A stretch of 64,000 bases of DNA from Thioalkalivibrio sp. ALJ16. Its GTDB lineage: Bacteria > Pseudomonadota > Gammaproteobacteria > Ectothiorhodospirales > Ectothiorhodospiraceae. Both the position numbers and the translations under genes were made by a program. The DNA is taken from NCBI RefSeq assembly GCF_000377345.1, contig NZ_KB898044.1, forward strand, positions 50,340 to 114,339, written 5' to 3'. The notes beneath the pieces were generated by a model. The model did not search any database, was not told the DNA's origin, and was given only the letters and a program-made list of their open reading frames with translations. Numbering within the stretch: the stretch's first letter is position 1; every line of letters begins with the position of its first letter. Of this stretch, positions 37,727 to 48,903 are shown one piece after another.

Positions 37727-39856
37727 TCAGTCAAGCACGCGCGGGGTCACGAAGATCAGCAGTTCGGCCTTGGTATTTTCCGTGGAGCGATTGCGGAACA
37801 GGTTGCCGAGGAACGGGATGTCGCCGAAGAACGGGACCTTCTCCAGATTGGTGCGGCTGTCGATCTCGTAGACGCCGCCGAGCACCACGGTCTCGCCGTT
37901 GCCGACAAAGACCTGGGTCTCCACCTCGCGCTTGTTGATCCCGGGCACACCCAGCACCACACGCTGGCTGGGCTCGTCCTTGGTCACCTTGATATCCAGG
38001 ATCACGTTGCCATTCGGCGTGATCTGCGGCGTGACCTCCGTGGAAAGCACGGCCTCGATGAACTGGGTCGAGGTCGCACCCGATGCGGTCGCCTCCTGGA
38101 ACGGGATCTCTTCACCCTGCTTGATCGTGGCGGTCTGGCCATTGGCCGTAATGACCCGCGGGCTTGAGATGATCTCGCCGCGTCCCTCGACCTGGAGGGC
38201 CGAGAGCTCGAGATCCAGCAGCACACCACTGCGCAGGATGCTCAGGCCCGCCTGGCCGGCATTGCCTCCTGCCGGCAGCGAGCTGTTCAGACGGTCGCCG
38301 ATCGCAAGACCGCCCAGGGCGCCCGTCGAACTGGCGCGAGCACCATCGGCGCCTTCGAGCGAGCCGGACGCACCTGCCCGGGTACGGCGATCGCCGCGGG
38401 TGGCACTGATGCCGAAGCGGGCACCCAGTTCACGGTTGAAGGTGTCCTCGGCGATGACGATCCGGGTCTCGATCAGGACCTGCTGTACCGGAACGTCCAG
38501 CGTCGAGACCAGACGACGCACGTCTTCGATGCGGCTCTGGGTATCCTGGATCAGCAGGGTGTTGGTCCGGCTGTCGATGGTGATACTGCCGCGCTCGGAC
38601 AGGAACTCACCGCCGTCACCGCCGCGGATCAGGGACGCGATCTGTTCCGCCTGGGCGAAGTTGATCTGCACAAACTCCGTGCGCAGGGGCTCCAGTTCCT
38701 GGCGGTCGCGCTGCGCCTCCATTTCCTGGCGCTCGCGCGCGGCGATTTCCTGGCTCGGGGCGACGTACAGCACATTACCCTGCATGCGCTTGTCGAGGCC
38801 GCGGGCCTGCAGGATGATGTCCAGCGCTTGATCCCAGGGGACGTTGTTCAGGCGCAGGGTGATGTTGCCGCCCACGGTGTCGCTGACAACGATATTCAGG
38901 TCGGTGAAATCGGCCAGCAGCTGCAGTACGGACCGCACCTCGATGTCCTGGAAGTTCAGCGACAGGCGCTCGCCCTGGTATTCCTCTTCTTCCTGGGCAC
39001 GGGCACGGCGCTCGGCCTCGGAGATCGGCGCAACCTCGAGTACGAACTGGCGATCACTCTGATAGGAAAGGATCTCGTACTCGCCACGCGCCTCGACCTC
39101 CATACGGACCCGGTCGCGTTCGGCAACCGTATCGATGGTATGCACCGGCGTGGCGAAGTCGACGACGTCCAGGCGGCGCTCGAGCTGCTCGTCGATCATC
39201 GCGCGCGGGAAGGTCATCTCGATACGGCCCGCCTGTTCACGGACGTTGATCTCGGCCCCGGAGCGGGACAGATCGACCTCCACGCGGCCCTCGCCTTCCT
39301 CGCCCCGGCGGAAATCGATGCCGGTGATCTCCATCGGACGCGCGCTGCGCGTTGTGGCCGGGGTAGCACCCACACGCTCAACCACCTGGTCAACCTGGGC
39401 ATCCGCCTCGGAGACACCACGCCCCAGCGTCAGGATCAGATTGTTGCCCTCGACCCGCGTGGTGTATTCGGAAGCCTGGGTCAGGCTCAGGACCACACGG
39501 GTGCGATTGCCCGCCTCGACAGTGCTGGCACGCAGGATCGGGCCGACGTTCAGATCGGTTTCACGCTGCGGCAGGGCATTGCCAACCTCCGGCAGGTCCA
39601 GTGCGATACGGGGTGGCGAATCGATCGCAAATGCGCGCACGTCCGCGGGCGGGGCGTCCGAGAAGCGCAGGTTCACCTGCACCCGGTCACCACTCAGGCT
39701 ACCGGCCCGAATCTCTTCCAGTTCGGTGGCACCCACTCCCTGGGACACCATGAACAGCAGGCCGGCCACAACGGTGCCTGCAAAAGCGCGCATGGAAGAA
39801 CCCATGTTGAATCCCCTGTTGGTTGTGCCGATCTTGCGGCGAATGCTCGTGATCAT
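37727..39856 (-). CDS. pilQ: Type IV pilus secretin PilQ
   Basis: Outer-membrane secretin through which the type IV pilus exits. The 709-aa product has an N-terminal hydrophobic signal (about residue 22-40), two AMIN domains (peptidoglycan-binding), a secretin N domain with DIEVRSVLQLLADFTDLNIV, and a C-terminal secretin domain ending VPFFGDIPFLGNLFRNRSTE and KAELLIFVTPRVLD. I chose ATG 39856 (MITSIRRKI), with a GGGAGAAG site upstream; the frame continues to 39871. pilP lies 19 nt upstream. Confidence 0.96.
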   Translation of the reverse strand: MITSIRRKIGTTNRGFNMGSSMRAFAGTVVAGLLFMVSQGVGATELEEIRAGSLSGDRVQVNLRFSDAPPADVRAFAIDSPPRIALDLPEVGNALPQRETDLNVGPILRASTVEAGNRTRVVLSLTQASEYTTRVEGNNLILTLGRGVSEADAQVDQVVERVGATPATTRSARPMEITGIDFRRGEEGEGRVEVDLSRSGAEINVREQAGRIEMTFPRAMIDEQLERRLDVVDFATPVHTIDTVAERDRVRMEVEARGEYEILSYQSDRQFVLEVAPISEAERRARAQEEEEYQGERLSLNFQDIEVRSVLQLLADFTDLNIVVSDTVGGNITLRLNNVPWDQALDIILQARGLDKRMQGNVLYVAPSQEIAARERQEMEAQRDRQELEPLRTEFVQINFAQAEQIASLIRGGDGGEFLSERGSITIDSRTNTLLIQDTQSRIEDVRRLVSTLDVPVQQVLIETRIVIAEDTFNRELGARFGISATRGDRRTRAGASGSLEGADGARASSTGALGGLAIGDRLNSSLPAGGNAGQAGLSILRSGVLLDLELSALQVEGRGEIISSPRVITANGQTATIKQGEEIPFQEATASGATSTQFIEAVLSTEVTPQITPNGNVILDIKVTKDEPSQRVVLGVPGINKREVETQVFVGNGETVVLGGVYEIDSRTNLEKVPFFGDIPFLGNLFRNRSTENTKAELLIFVTPRVLD

Positions 39857-39875
39857 GTTCTTCTCCCCCAAACCG

Positions 39876-40418
39876 CTAGTCGGTCAGCGCCACCGAATTC
39901 TCGCGTTCCACGTGACCGCCGAACGCATCCGGGACCACCTCGACGAGGCGAATCCGCGTGGGCGTGATCTCGACGATCTCGCCGTGGTTCTGCCCCATGT
40001 AGTTCCCTTCGGTCACACGCTGGATGCCACGATCCGGAGTCCGGATCAGGGCAAAGCGCACCCCTGCCTGCTCCAGGGAACCGACCATCCGCAGCGAATC
40101 CAGCGGAAAGCCTTCCAGGAATTCCCGCGGGCGGTCGCGATCGATCTCGGCGTCACCCGGCTGGCCTTCGGCCGCAGCCAGTTCCGGCTGGGCGATGACC
40201 GAGGAGTCAAAAGGCGACCGCGTATGCCCCGGATAAAGATATGGCTCGTGAGGCTCCAGCGTCGGGATCGGTTCGATCCCGCTGCCGGGCCGCTCGTTGA
40301 CCTCGGCGATGTACTGTTCCAGATCGCGCGTGTCCTGGGTGCAGCCCGTCAGCAGGATGCCGCCCACCAGGGCCACGGCCAGTCCGGGCCATACCGTTCG
40401 CATGGAAGAATGCTTCAT
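39876..40418 (-). CDS. pilP: Type IV pilus inner-membrane lipoprotein PilP
   Basis: A 180-aa lipoprotein with a lipobox LLTGC (Cys26) and a C-terminal PilP/HR domain. It links the PilMNO platform to PilQ. Conserved elements: TRSPFDSS, REFLEGFPLDSLRMVGSLE, GVRFALIRTPD and GQNHGEIVEITPTRIRLVEVV. The start overlaps the pilO stop by 1 nt (40418), and pilQ starts 19 nt after. Confidence 0.94.
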   Translation of the reverse strand: MKHSSMRTVWPGLAVALVGGILLTGCTQDTRDLEQYIAEVNERPGSGIEPIPTLEPHEPYLYPGHTRSPFDSSVIAQPELAAAEGQPGDAEIDRDRPREFLEGFPLDSLRMVGSLEQAGVRFALIRTPDRGIQRVTEGNYMGQNHGEIVEITPTRIRLVEVVPDAFGGHVERENSVALTD

Positions 40419-40999
40419 CAGTTCTCCTCCAGGTAACGGTAGGTGCGAGCGACGGCGTCCATCAGCAGGTCGCTGTCGGCATCCCCGGGACGGATATGCA
40501 TGTTGTGCATGGTGACCACGCGCGGCAAGGCCGAGACCCCGCTGACGAACTCGGCGAGCTCCTCGTAGTCGCCGCGCACGCGCAGCCGGATCGGCACCTC
40601 GGCATAGAAGTCGCGCCGAGTCTCTCCACGCGGCTCGAACAGCTCGATCTCCAGGCCGGCCTGAAGACCGGTCTGGGAGATATCCACCAGGAGGCTCGGG
40701 ATCTCGGCGCTGCTCGGGAGCAGCTCGAGCAGCGAGGCAAACATGCGCTCCATTTCTTCCAGCTGGTCCTCGTAGGCACCGAGGTTGGCCGCCCGCTGCT
40801 GCTTGTCTTCGAACTCGTCCCGTAGCTGCATCTCGCGGTTCTCGGCACGCTCCAGATCGGTGCGCTGATCGCCAATGAACAGGTAGTAGGACAGGCCCAG
40901 GATGAGCAGGACGATCACGACCAGGATCAGGCCCTTAACGCCCCAGGAGGCCTCGCCGATGTTGTTGAAATCAATCTGGTTGAGTTCCTTGAGATCCAT
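40418..40999 (-). CDS. pilO: Type IV pilus assembly protein PilO
   Basis: A 193-aa bitopic inner-membrane protein with one N-terminal membrane helix (WGVKGLILVVIVLLILGLSY) followed by a coiled-coil (QQRAANLGAYEDQLEEMERMF) and a ferredoxin-like periplasmic domain. It pairs with PilN. It overlaps pilN and pilP by 1 nt each, indicating coupled translation of the operon. Confidence 0.93.
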   Translation of the reverse strand: MDLKELNQIDFNNIGEASWGVKGLILVVIVLLILGLSYYLFIGDQRTDLERAENREMQLRDEFEDKQQRAANLGAYEDQLEEMERMFASLLELLPSSAEIPSLLVDISQTGLQAGLEIELFEPRGETRRDFYAEVPIRLRVRGDYEELAEFVSGVSALPRVVTMHNMHIRPGDADSDLLMDAVARTYRYLEEN

Positions 41000-41562
41000 C
41001 AGGAATCCCCCTCTTCGGCATCCGGCCGGGTCTGCGTGGCATCCAGACGGAAGTCACGCACCTGGAGGCGACCCTCCTCGCGGGTCTCGATGATCTGCAG
41101 GTTGGAGCTGCCCAGCCACGGCGAGGCGTCAATCTGCCGCATCAATGCAGAGATCCGCGTGTTCGACTCGGAACGCCCCACCAGGCGGACATTCTCGCCC
41201 TCCTGGCGGATCTCGCTCAGGTAGGTCCCGTCCGGCAGGGTCTCGACCAGCTGGTCGAACAGATGCACGGCCTCGGGGCGGCGCGCCTGCAGGGTCTGGA
41301 TGACCTCCATGCGGGCAATCAGGGCTGAGCGCTGTTCGTCGAGATCGCGGATGCGCGCGATCTGGCGATCCAGCTCGCGGATCTCGCGTTCAAGCATCTG
41401 GTTGCGCGACTGCTGATGATCGATCAAGGCGCCCATGAAGCTATAGCCGGCAAAGGCTAGCAGGACCCCGACCACCGCAGCCCCCCCGACGGCGGTGAAA
41501 AACTGCTTGCGCCGCTGTTCGCGGGCCTTTTCGCGCCAGGGAAGCAGATTGATGTTGATCAT
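40999..41562 (-). CDS. pilN: Type IV pilus assembly protein PilN
   Basis: A 187-aa bitopic protein with the short cytoplasmic N-terminus MININLLPWRE that binds PilM, a membrane helix (AVGGAAVVGVLLAFAGYSFM), a coiled coil and a periplasmic domain. It overlaps pilM by 4 nt (41559-41562) and pilO by 1 nt. Length and motif are normal for the family. Confidence 0.95.
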   Translation of the reverse strand: MININLLPWREKAREQRRKQFFTAVGGAAVVGVLLAFAGYSFMGALIDHQQSRNQMLEREIRELDRQIARIRDLDEQRSALIARMEVIQTLQARRPEAVHLFDQLVETLPDGTYLSEIRQEGENVRLVGRSESNTRISALMRQIDASPWLGSSNLQIIETREEGRLQVRDFRLDATQTRPDAEEGDS

Positions 41563-42626
41563 GACGCGTACCCCCGCAGGGCCAGGCCACAGGCCGTCAT
41601 CAGCGCCGGGGCATCATTGGCAAAGCGTTCCTGGTTGACCCGCTTGGCGAGGGCCATGCCCCGGAACGGGTTGGCGATGGATACCGGCGTTCCGGCTGCC
41701 TGTTCGAGCAATTCGTCCACGCCGGGGATGGCCGCGCAACCACCACCGAGCAGGATGTGGTCGATGGTGTCCTGCGGGCGCGTCACGTAGAAGTACTGCA
41801 GCAGGCGCTGGATCTGGTCGACCATGGTCTGCTTGAACGGCTCGAGGATGGAGCTGGCGTAATCGGCCGGCAGATCGCCACTCATCTTGGCGGACCCGGC
41901 CTCCTGATAATTCATGCTGTAGCGGCGCATGATCTCCTCGGTAAGCATACGCCCACCGAAGTTTTGTTCGCGGGTGTAGACCACCCCTTCGCTCTGGCTG
42001 ACCACATACACCGCGGTCACCGAGGAACCGACGTCGACCACCGCGACGATCGGCTTGCTCTCGCGGTCCGGGATCTGCTCCATCAGCCGTTCCGCGGTGT
42101 GCTCGATGGCGTAGGCCTCCACGTCCACCAGCTCCGGGGTCAGCTTGGCGGCCTCGGCGATGGCCACTCGGGAATCAACATTCTCCCGGCGCGAGGCCAC
42201 CACGAGGACATCGACCATCTGCGGGTTCTTTTCATTCTTGCCGAGGACCTGGAAGTCCAGGTTGACCTCCTCGAGCGTGTAGGGGATGTATTGATCCGCC
42301 TCCACGAAGACCTGGCCCTCGAGTTCCGCATCGCCCAGCGCGGCCGACATCTGGATGGTCTTGGTGATTACCGCGGACGATGGCACCGCCATCGCGCAGT
42401 GCTTCAGCCGGGTGCCGGAGCGCTTGACCGCCCGGGCGAGGGCATTGCCCACGGCCTCGGTGTCCTGGCAGACCTTGTCGACCATCACACCGTCGGGCAG
42501 TGGCTCGACGGCAAAGGCCTCGACCCGGTACCCCTTACCCTGTCGCGCCAGCTCCAGCACCTTTACGGCTGCCGAGCTGATGTCCACGCCCAGGACCCCC
42601 TGTTTGGATTTTCCGAGACTCAGCAC
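41559..42626 (-). CDS. pilM: Type IV pilus assembly protein PilM
   Basis: A 355-aa actin-like cytoplasmic protein that binds the N-terminus of PilN. It shows the GVDISSAAVKVLEL phosphate-1 region, VDVGSSVTAVYVVS, and a final ILLGGGCAAIPGVDELLE. The start is GTG at 42626 with GGGGG 4 nt upstream (a short spacing). It heads pilMNOPQ and is divergent from ponA. Confidence 0.94.
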   Translation of the reverse strand: MLSLGKSKQGVLGVDISSAAVKVLELARQGKGYRVEAFAVEPLPDGVMVDKVCQDTEAVGNALARAVKRSGTRLKHCAMAVPSSAVITKTIQMSAALGDAELEGQVFVEADQYIPYTLEEVNLDFQVLGKNEKNPQMVDVLVVASRRENVDSRVAIAEAAKLTPELVDVEAYAIEHTAERLMEQIPDRESKPIVAVVDVGSSVTAVYVVSQSEGVVYTREQNFGGRMLTEEIMRRYSMNYQEAGSAKMSGDLPADYASSILEPFKQTMVDQIQRLLQYFYVTRPQDTIDHILLGGGCAAIPGVDELLEQAAGTPVSIANPFRGMALAKRVNQERFANDAPALMTACGLALRGYAS

Positions 42627-42703
42627 ACATCCCCCTGTATACCCCGACGCAAGTAACTGGTAGCGTTACAATCACGTATGCTAGCTCGTTCACAATATAC
42701 ACC

Positions 42704-42740
42704 GCGACTTCAAGGTTGCAAGTCGCATTGAAAGCGACTT
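42704..42740 (+). promoter_or_regulatory. Overlapping alternative hairpins in the ponA leader
   Basis: Three mutually complementary 7-mers lie in the 5' region of ponA: GCGACTT (42704-42710), AAGTCGC (42720-42726), and GCGACTT (42734-42740). The middle arm can pair with either outer arm, so two exclusive hairpins are possible (loops of 9 and 7 nt). A T7 run begins about 20 nt downstream. This layout is typical of switchable leaders, though a regulator is not apparent. Confidence 0.45.
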
Positions 42741-42769
42741 CTCATCTTGGCCTCACTTTTTTTGCTGTC

Positions 42770-45145
42770 ATGAACCCCGTACTTAAGATTGTTGCGGCGC
42801 TGCTGGCCTTGATCCTTGCAGCCGGGATTGGCCTGTCCATCGCCGTGGCCGCGCTGTATATCCACTACGCGCCCACCCTGCCCGAGGCCGATGCGGTGCG
42901 CGATGTGCGCCTGCAAACCCCCTTGCAGGTGCGCAGCGCAGACGGGCGTCTTATGGGCGAATTCGCCGAAGAACGCCGCATCCCCGTCCCGATCGACTCG
43001 ATCCCCCAACAGGTTCGGGATGCCTTTATTGCCGCGGAAGACGAACGCTTCTATGAACACCCCGGCGTGGATGTCCTCGGCCTGGCGCGCGCCGCGCTGA
43101 ACGTGATCTCCACCGGTGGCGAGCGCACCCAGGGCGGCAGCACCATCACCATGCAGCTCGCCCGGAATGTGTTCCTCACCCGCGACCGCACCTACGAGCG
43201 CAAGCTGCGCGAGATCTTCCTGGCCATCCGCATGGAACAGGAGATGAGCAAGGACGAGATCCTTGAGCTGTACCTGAACAAGATCTACCTGGGGCAGCGC
43301 GCCTACGGCATCGAGGCCGCCTCCCGCGTCTATTTCGGGCGCTCCCTGGACGCGCTGGAACTGGACGAGATCGCCACGCTCGCGGCCCTGCCCAAGGCCC
43401 CGTCGACTACCAACCCGGTGACCAATGCCCAGCGCGCCGAGATTCGCCGCAACTACGTGCTGCGGCGCATGCTGGAGACTGGCGCCATCGACGAGGAGGC
43501 CTTCGAGACCGCGCTCGCCCGCCCGGTCCTTTCGGAACGACACACCGCCGCCACCGAGATCGATGCCCACTGGGTCGCCGAGATGGCCCGCCAGATGGTC
43601 GTAAACCTGTGGGGCGACGAGGCCTATCGGCGCGGACTCCAGGTACACACCACCATCGACTCGCGCCAGCAGGAGGCCGCGAACCACGCCCTGCGTGAAG
43701 GATTGCTGGAATATGACGAACGTCACGGTTTTCGCGGGCCGGAACTGCGGCTGCCGACGGCCACCCTTGACGACACCGAGGCCCGCGAACGGGCCCTGAC
43801 CGCGATCGGCGTGCACGGGCGCCTGCTGTTCCCCGCGGTCGTGCTCGGACAGACCGAGGCCGGGGCGCTGCGCGTCGACGGCGGCCGCATCGGCGAGCAG
43901 GAGATCCTGCCAGACGACACGGAATGGGCTGGCTCGCCGTCGTTCGAGGCCGGCGACGTCATCCGCGTACGTCCGTACACCGACGGACGCTGGCGCCTGG
44001 CGCAAAAGCCCGAGGTCACCGGAGCAGTGATCGCACAGGCCCCGGAGGATGGCGCGATACTCGCACTCGCTGGGGGCTTCGACTTTTTCGACAACCGCTA
44101 CGACCGGACCACCCAGGCGCAGCGCCAGCCCGGCTCCGCATTCAAACCACTGGTCTACTCGATGGCGCTGCGCGAGGGCCAGCGCCCGGACGGCATGGTC
44201 ATCGACGCCCCCATGGTGTTCGATGATCCCGCGCTGGGCGCGGAATGGCGGCCCCAGAACTACACCCGCCGCTTTCACGGCGAGACGACGCTGCGCGAGG
44301 CCCTGGCCAATTCGCGCAACCTGGCCTCCATCCGCCTGCTGGACGCGCTCGGCACCGGCAACGTCCACGAACAGCTCGCGCGCTTCGGGCTCGACCTGGA
44401 CCACCAGCCCAACAACCTGTCCATGGTGCTGGGCACCGGCACCCTCACCCCGCTGCAGCTGAACAATGCCTACGGGGTATTCGCCAGCGGCGGCCGCCTG
44501 AACAGCCCCTGGATCATCGCCCGCATCGAAACCGTGGACGGCGAGGTACTGTACGAGGCAGCGGCGGAGCGGGCCTGCGCCGCACCCTGTGAAAACCCGC
44601 GCGGCCAGGACCTGCCGCTGGTGGCGAGTGGCGGTCCGCTGCAGTACACCGACCCGGTTCCGGTGCTCGATCCCGGGGTCGCCTGGCAGATGAGCGACAT
44701 GCTGCGCAGCGTCATCACCGCCGGCACCGGGCGCCGCGCCCTCGAACTCGGTCGCTCCGACCTGGCCGGCAAAACCGGCACGACCAATAGCTACCGCGAC
44801 GCCTGGTTCGCCGGATTCAACGCCGAGCTGGTCGCGACTGCCTGGATCGGCTTTGACGACAACCGCGAACTGGGACGGCGCGAGAGCGGCGGCCGTGCCG
44901 CCCTGCCGATCTGGACCCGTTTCATGGGCAGCGTCCTCGCCGATCGCCCGGAACGGCCGGTGGAACGGCCGGACGACCTGGTGCGTGTCGCGATCCTGCC
45001 TAACGGGCGGCGCGCGCCCAGCGACGACACCCCGGGCGCCCGCAACCAGTGGCTGCTGCCGCACCAGATCCCCGAGCGTGGACACGCCATCCCCGGCGGC
45101 GGCGACAACGGCGGTGGCGCCGAGCAGCCCGAACTGGTGTTCTGA
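42770..45145 (+). CDS. mrcA: Penicillin-binding protein 1A
   Basis: Bifunctional class A PBP: glycosyltransferase plus DD-transpeptidase in peptidoglycan synthesis, anchored in the inner membrane (helix at about residues 5-28). The 791-aa product has the transglycosylase motifs EDERFYEHPGVD, GGSTITMQLARN and LELYLNKIYLGQRAYGIEAA, then an insert and the transpeptidase motifs SAFK (PGSAFKPLVY), SRN (ANSRN) and KTG (AGKTGTTNSYRDAWFAG). I start at ATG 42770, without a clear ribosome site. It is divergent from pilM and overlaps the next gene by 1 nt. Confidence 0.95.
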   Translation: MNPVLKIVAALLALILAAGIGLSIAVAALYIHYAPTLPEADAVRDVRLQTPLQVRSADGRLMGEFAEERRIPVPIDSIPQQVRDAFIAAEDERFYEHPGVDVLGLARAALNVISTGGERTQGGSTITMQLARNVFLTRDRTYERKLREIFLAIRMEQEMSKDEILELYLNKIYLGQRAYGIEAASRVYFGRSLDALELDEIATLAALPKAPSTTNPVTNAQRAEIRRNYVLRRMLETGAIDEEAFETALARPVLSERHTAATEIDAHWVAEMARQMVVNLWGDEAYRRGLQVHTTIDSRQQEAANHALREGLLEYDERHGFRGPELRLPTATLDDTEARERALTAIGVHGRLLFPAVVLGQTEAGALRVDGGRIGEQEILPDDTEWAGSPSFEAGDVIRVRPYTDGRWRLAQKPEVTGAVIAQAPEDGAILALAGGFDFFDNRYDRTTQAQRQPGSAFKPLVYSMALREGQRPDGMVIDAPMVFDDPALGAEWRPQNYTRRFHGETTLREALANSRNLASIRLLDALGTGNVHEQLARFGLDLDHQPNNLSMVLGTGTLTPLQLNNAYGVFASGGRLNSPWIIARIETVDGEVLYEAAAERACAAPCENPRGQDLPLVASGGPLQYTDPVPVLDPGVAWQMSDMLRSVITAGTGRRALELGRSDLAGKTGTTNSYRDAWFAGFNAELVATAWIGFDDNRELGRRESGGRAALPIWTRFMGSVLADRPERPVERPDDLVRVAILPNGRRAPSDDTPGARNQWLLPHQIPERGHAIPGGGDNGGGAEQPELVF

Positions 45146-45777
45146 TGCCGGCCCCGTCACGCGTACGCCAGGAGCTCGCTCAGGAGGCGGCCCGCATTAT
45201 GCTGGATGACGGCATCCGTGACTTCGGCCTGGCCAAGCGCAAGGCGGCGGAACACCTCGGCGTCGATGCCCGCCACGAGATGCCCGGCAACCTCGAGATC
45301 CAGGACGCCGCGATCGAACGCAGCCGCCTGTTCGCCGATGCCGACAGCCAGGCCGCCTATCGCAGCCGGCTAGCGGCCGCGCTGGTGGTCATGGAACGTC
45401 TGAGGCACCTGGAACCACGTCTGGTGGGGCCGTTGCTGCAGGGGCTGGTGGAATCGCAGCCGCTGATCAACCTGCACGGCTTCGCCGAGACGGTCGAGGA
45501 AGTCATCCTGGAACTGGGCGAGCGCGGCATCCACTGCGAGACCGGGGAACACCGCTACCGCAGCCGCCAGGGCCGTGAACAGCGCGTCCCCTTTCTGGCG
45601 TTTCGCGGCCCGGACGATACCGATGTGGAACTGACCATATTCCCGCTGGACGGGATACGCCAGGCCCCGCCTTCCCCGGTGGATGGGCGCCCGATGGCGC
45701 GTGCGGCCCGCCACGAAGTGGAGCGGATGCTGGAGGATGCCGCGCAGAGCGCCGGGTTGTCCGCCGCGGCGGACTGA
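45145..45777 (+). CDS. Conserved protein with nucleotidyltransferase-like region
   Basis: A 210-aa protein found in many gammaproteobacteria and often given no function. It has an N-terminal helical part (QEAARIMLDDGIRDFGLAKRKAAEHLG) and a central PRLVGPLLQGLVESQPLINLHGF, whose spacing is reminiscent of minimal nucleotidyltransferases (a G-S-x-x-D-like core), but the expected Asp pair is not evident. I give no function. Its ATG overlaps the ponA stop by 1 nt. Confidence 0.75.
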   Translation: MPAPSRVRQELAQEAARIMLDDGIRDFGLAKRKAAEHLGVDARHEMPGNLEIQDAAIERSRLFADADSQAAYRSRLAAALVVMERLRHLEPRLVGPLLQGLVESQPLINLHGFAETVEEVILELGERGIHCETGEHRYRSRQGREQRVPFLAFRGPDDTDVELTIFPLDGIRQAPPSPVDGRPMARAARHEVERMLEDAAQSAGLSAAAD

Positions 45778-45867
45778 GCGCAAACAGGCAGCGGGGAGCC
45801 GAGCCCCCGGCAAACCGTCATCGCAAGCTACGCAGCGCGCGCCCCGGCGATCGCCGGGCGGCAGCCA

Positions 45868-46923
45868 TTAGCGACGGTAGCTCGTGACCGTATCCACCAT
45901 CGCGGCGACGCGCTCGGGGTCGATGCCGGGGTGGATGCCGTGGCCGAGGTTGAAGACATGCCCGGTGTCACGGTCGAAACCGTCCAGCACCCGGCGCGTC
46001 TCCTCGCGGACCACGGCCTCCGGGGCATACAGCACGGAGGGGTCGAGATTGCCCTGCAGAGCGACCCGGTCGCCAACCCGGCGGCTGGCGTCGGCAATCT
46101 CGATGGTCCAGTCGAGGCCGAGGGCATCGGCCCCGGTGTCCGCCATCGACTCCAGCCAGGCCCCGCCACCCTTGGTGAACAGGGTAACCGGCACGCGGCG
46201 GCCATCGTTCTCGCGGATCAGGCCATCGACAATCCGCTGCATGTAGGCCAGCGAGAACTCGCGGTAGGCCCGTGGCGTCAGCGAGCCGCCCCAGGTGTCG
46301 AACACCATCACCGACTGCGCACCGGCACGGATCTGGGCATTCAGGTATGCGGTCACCGAATCGGCGACCTTCTGCAGCAGCGCATGCATCGCCTGCGGCT
46401 CGCCGTACATCAGGCGCTTGGTCTCGGCGAAGTCGCGCGAGCCCTGGCCTTCGACCATGTAGGTGGCCAGCGTCCACGGGCTGCCGGCAAAGCCGATCAG
46501 CGGCACTTCGCCATTGAGCTCGCGGCGGATCAGGCGCACGGCGTCCATCACATAGCGCAGTTCCTGCTCCGGATCCGGCACCGGCAGGTTCTCGATCGCC
46601 TCGAGCGAACGCACGGGATCACGGAAACGCGGGCCCTCGCCAGTCTCGAAGTACAGCCCCAGCCCCATCGCATCGGGGATGGTCAGGATGTCCGAGAACA
46701 GGATCGCCGCGTCCAGCGCGAAGCGCCGCAGCGGCTGCATCGTGACTTCGCAGGCCAGCTCCGGGTTCTGGCACAGGTTCATGAAACTGCCGGCCTGGGC
46801 GCGGGTCTCGCGGTATTCCGGCAGGTAGCGCCCGGCCTGCCGCATGATCCAGATCGGCGGGCGGTCCACCGGCTCGCGCAGCTGGGCACGCAGGAGGCGG
46901 TCATTCTTCAGGGTCTGGGACAT
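45868..46923 (-). CDS. hemE: Uroporphyrinogen decarboxylase
   Basis: Decarboxylates uroporphyrinogen III to coproporphyrinogen III in haem synthesis. The 351-aa product has the active-site [55 protein letters not shown] and a C-terminal [20 protein letters not shown]. Normal length. It lies 12 nt after gltD, so the two genes are likely co-transcribed. It is convergent with the 45145 gene. Confidence 0.96.
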   Translation of the reverse strand: MSQTLKNDRLLRAQLREPVDRPPIWIMRQAGRYLPEYRETRAQAGSFMNLCQNPELACEVTMQPLRRFALDAAILFSDILTIPDAMGLGLYFETGEGPRFRDPVRSLEAIENLPVPDPEQELRYVMDAVRLIRRELNGEVPLIGFAGSPWTLATYMVEGQGSRDFAETKRLMYGEPQAMHALLQKVADSVTAYLNAQIRAGAQSVMVFDTWGGSLTPRAYREFSLAYMQRIVDGLIRENDGRRVPVTLFTKGGGAWLESMADTGADALGLDWTIEIADASRRVGDRVALQGNLDPSVLYAPEAVVREETRRVLDGFDRDTGHVFNLGHGIHPGIDPERVAAMVDTVTSYRR

Positions 46924-46935
46924 GGGAGAGGAGAC

Positions 46936-48342
<1,407 letters not shown>

Positions 48343-48437
48343 TCACTCGCTCCGGCGAACACTCGCAGGCGCGGACGCCACGGGTTCCCCGTTGTTGCGT
48401 TCAGGAAAGGAACGTTTCGCTCACCCGAGCGTAACGG

Positions 48438-48887
48438 TCAAGAAATCCCCAGTGCGGTGCGGACCTTCTGACTGACAACGCCCAGGTCGGCGCGCCCGAA
48501 GACCCGGGACTTGAGTATGCCCATCACCTTGCCCATGTCGCCCGGAGCGGTGGCGCCGGTCTCGGCAATCGCCTCGGCGATCATCTGCTCCAGTTCGGCA
48601 TCGCCCAGCGGTTCGGGCATGTAGGCCTCGATCACCGTGATCTCGGCCGCCTCGCGCTCGGCCAGATCTTCGCGACCGCCCTTGCGGAACTGGTCGATGG
48701 AGTCGCGCCGCTGCTTGAGCATGCGGTTGAGGATCGCGAGGACCGCATCGTCGTCGGCGTCGCGGCGCTCGTCCACCTCGAACTGAGAGATCTCGGCCTG
48801 AATCATGCGCAGCGCACCCAGCCGGTCTTTCTCCCGGGCACGCATGGCCTGCTTCACGTCGTCCTGCAGCCGGGCCTTGAGTGACAT
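48438..48887 (-). CDS. yqeY: GatB/YqeY domain protein
   Basis: A 149-aa protein of the GatB/YqeY family: a helical domain also found at the C-terminus of GatB, possibly binding tRNA. It has RAREKDRLGALRMIQAEI, DAVLAILNRMLKQRRDSIDQFRKGGR and the C-terminal GDMGKVMGILKSRVFGRADLG. In related bacteria it is often between rpsU and dnaG. Here it follows rpsU (41-nt gap) and precedes gltD by 98 nt on the minus strand, while dnaG is elsewhere. Confidence 0.93.
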   Translation of the reverse strand: MSLKARLQDDVKQAMRAREKDRLGALRMIQAEISQFEVDERRDADDDAVLAILNRMLKQRRDSIDQFRKGGREDLAEREAAEITVIEAYMPEPLGDAELEQMIAEAIAETGATAPGDMGKVMGILKSRVFGRADLGVVSQKVRTALGIS

Positions 48888-48903
48888 CTTGAGGTCCTCG
48901 GTT

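Noticed and set aside
42710..45160. An 816-codon open frame on the minus strand opposite ponA.
   Set aside because: The plus strand has all penicillin-binding protein motifs; the antisense translation is composition-driven.
45843..45858. A perfect 16-nt palindrome CCCGGCGATCGCCGGG between convergent genes.
   Set aside because: It has no loop and no T-run; it could be a chance GC palindrome, so I did not call a terminator.
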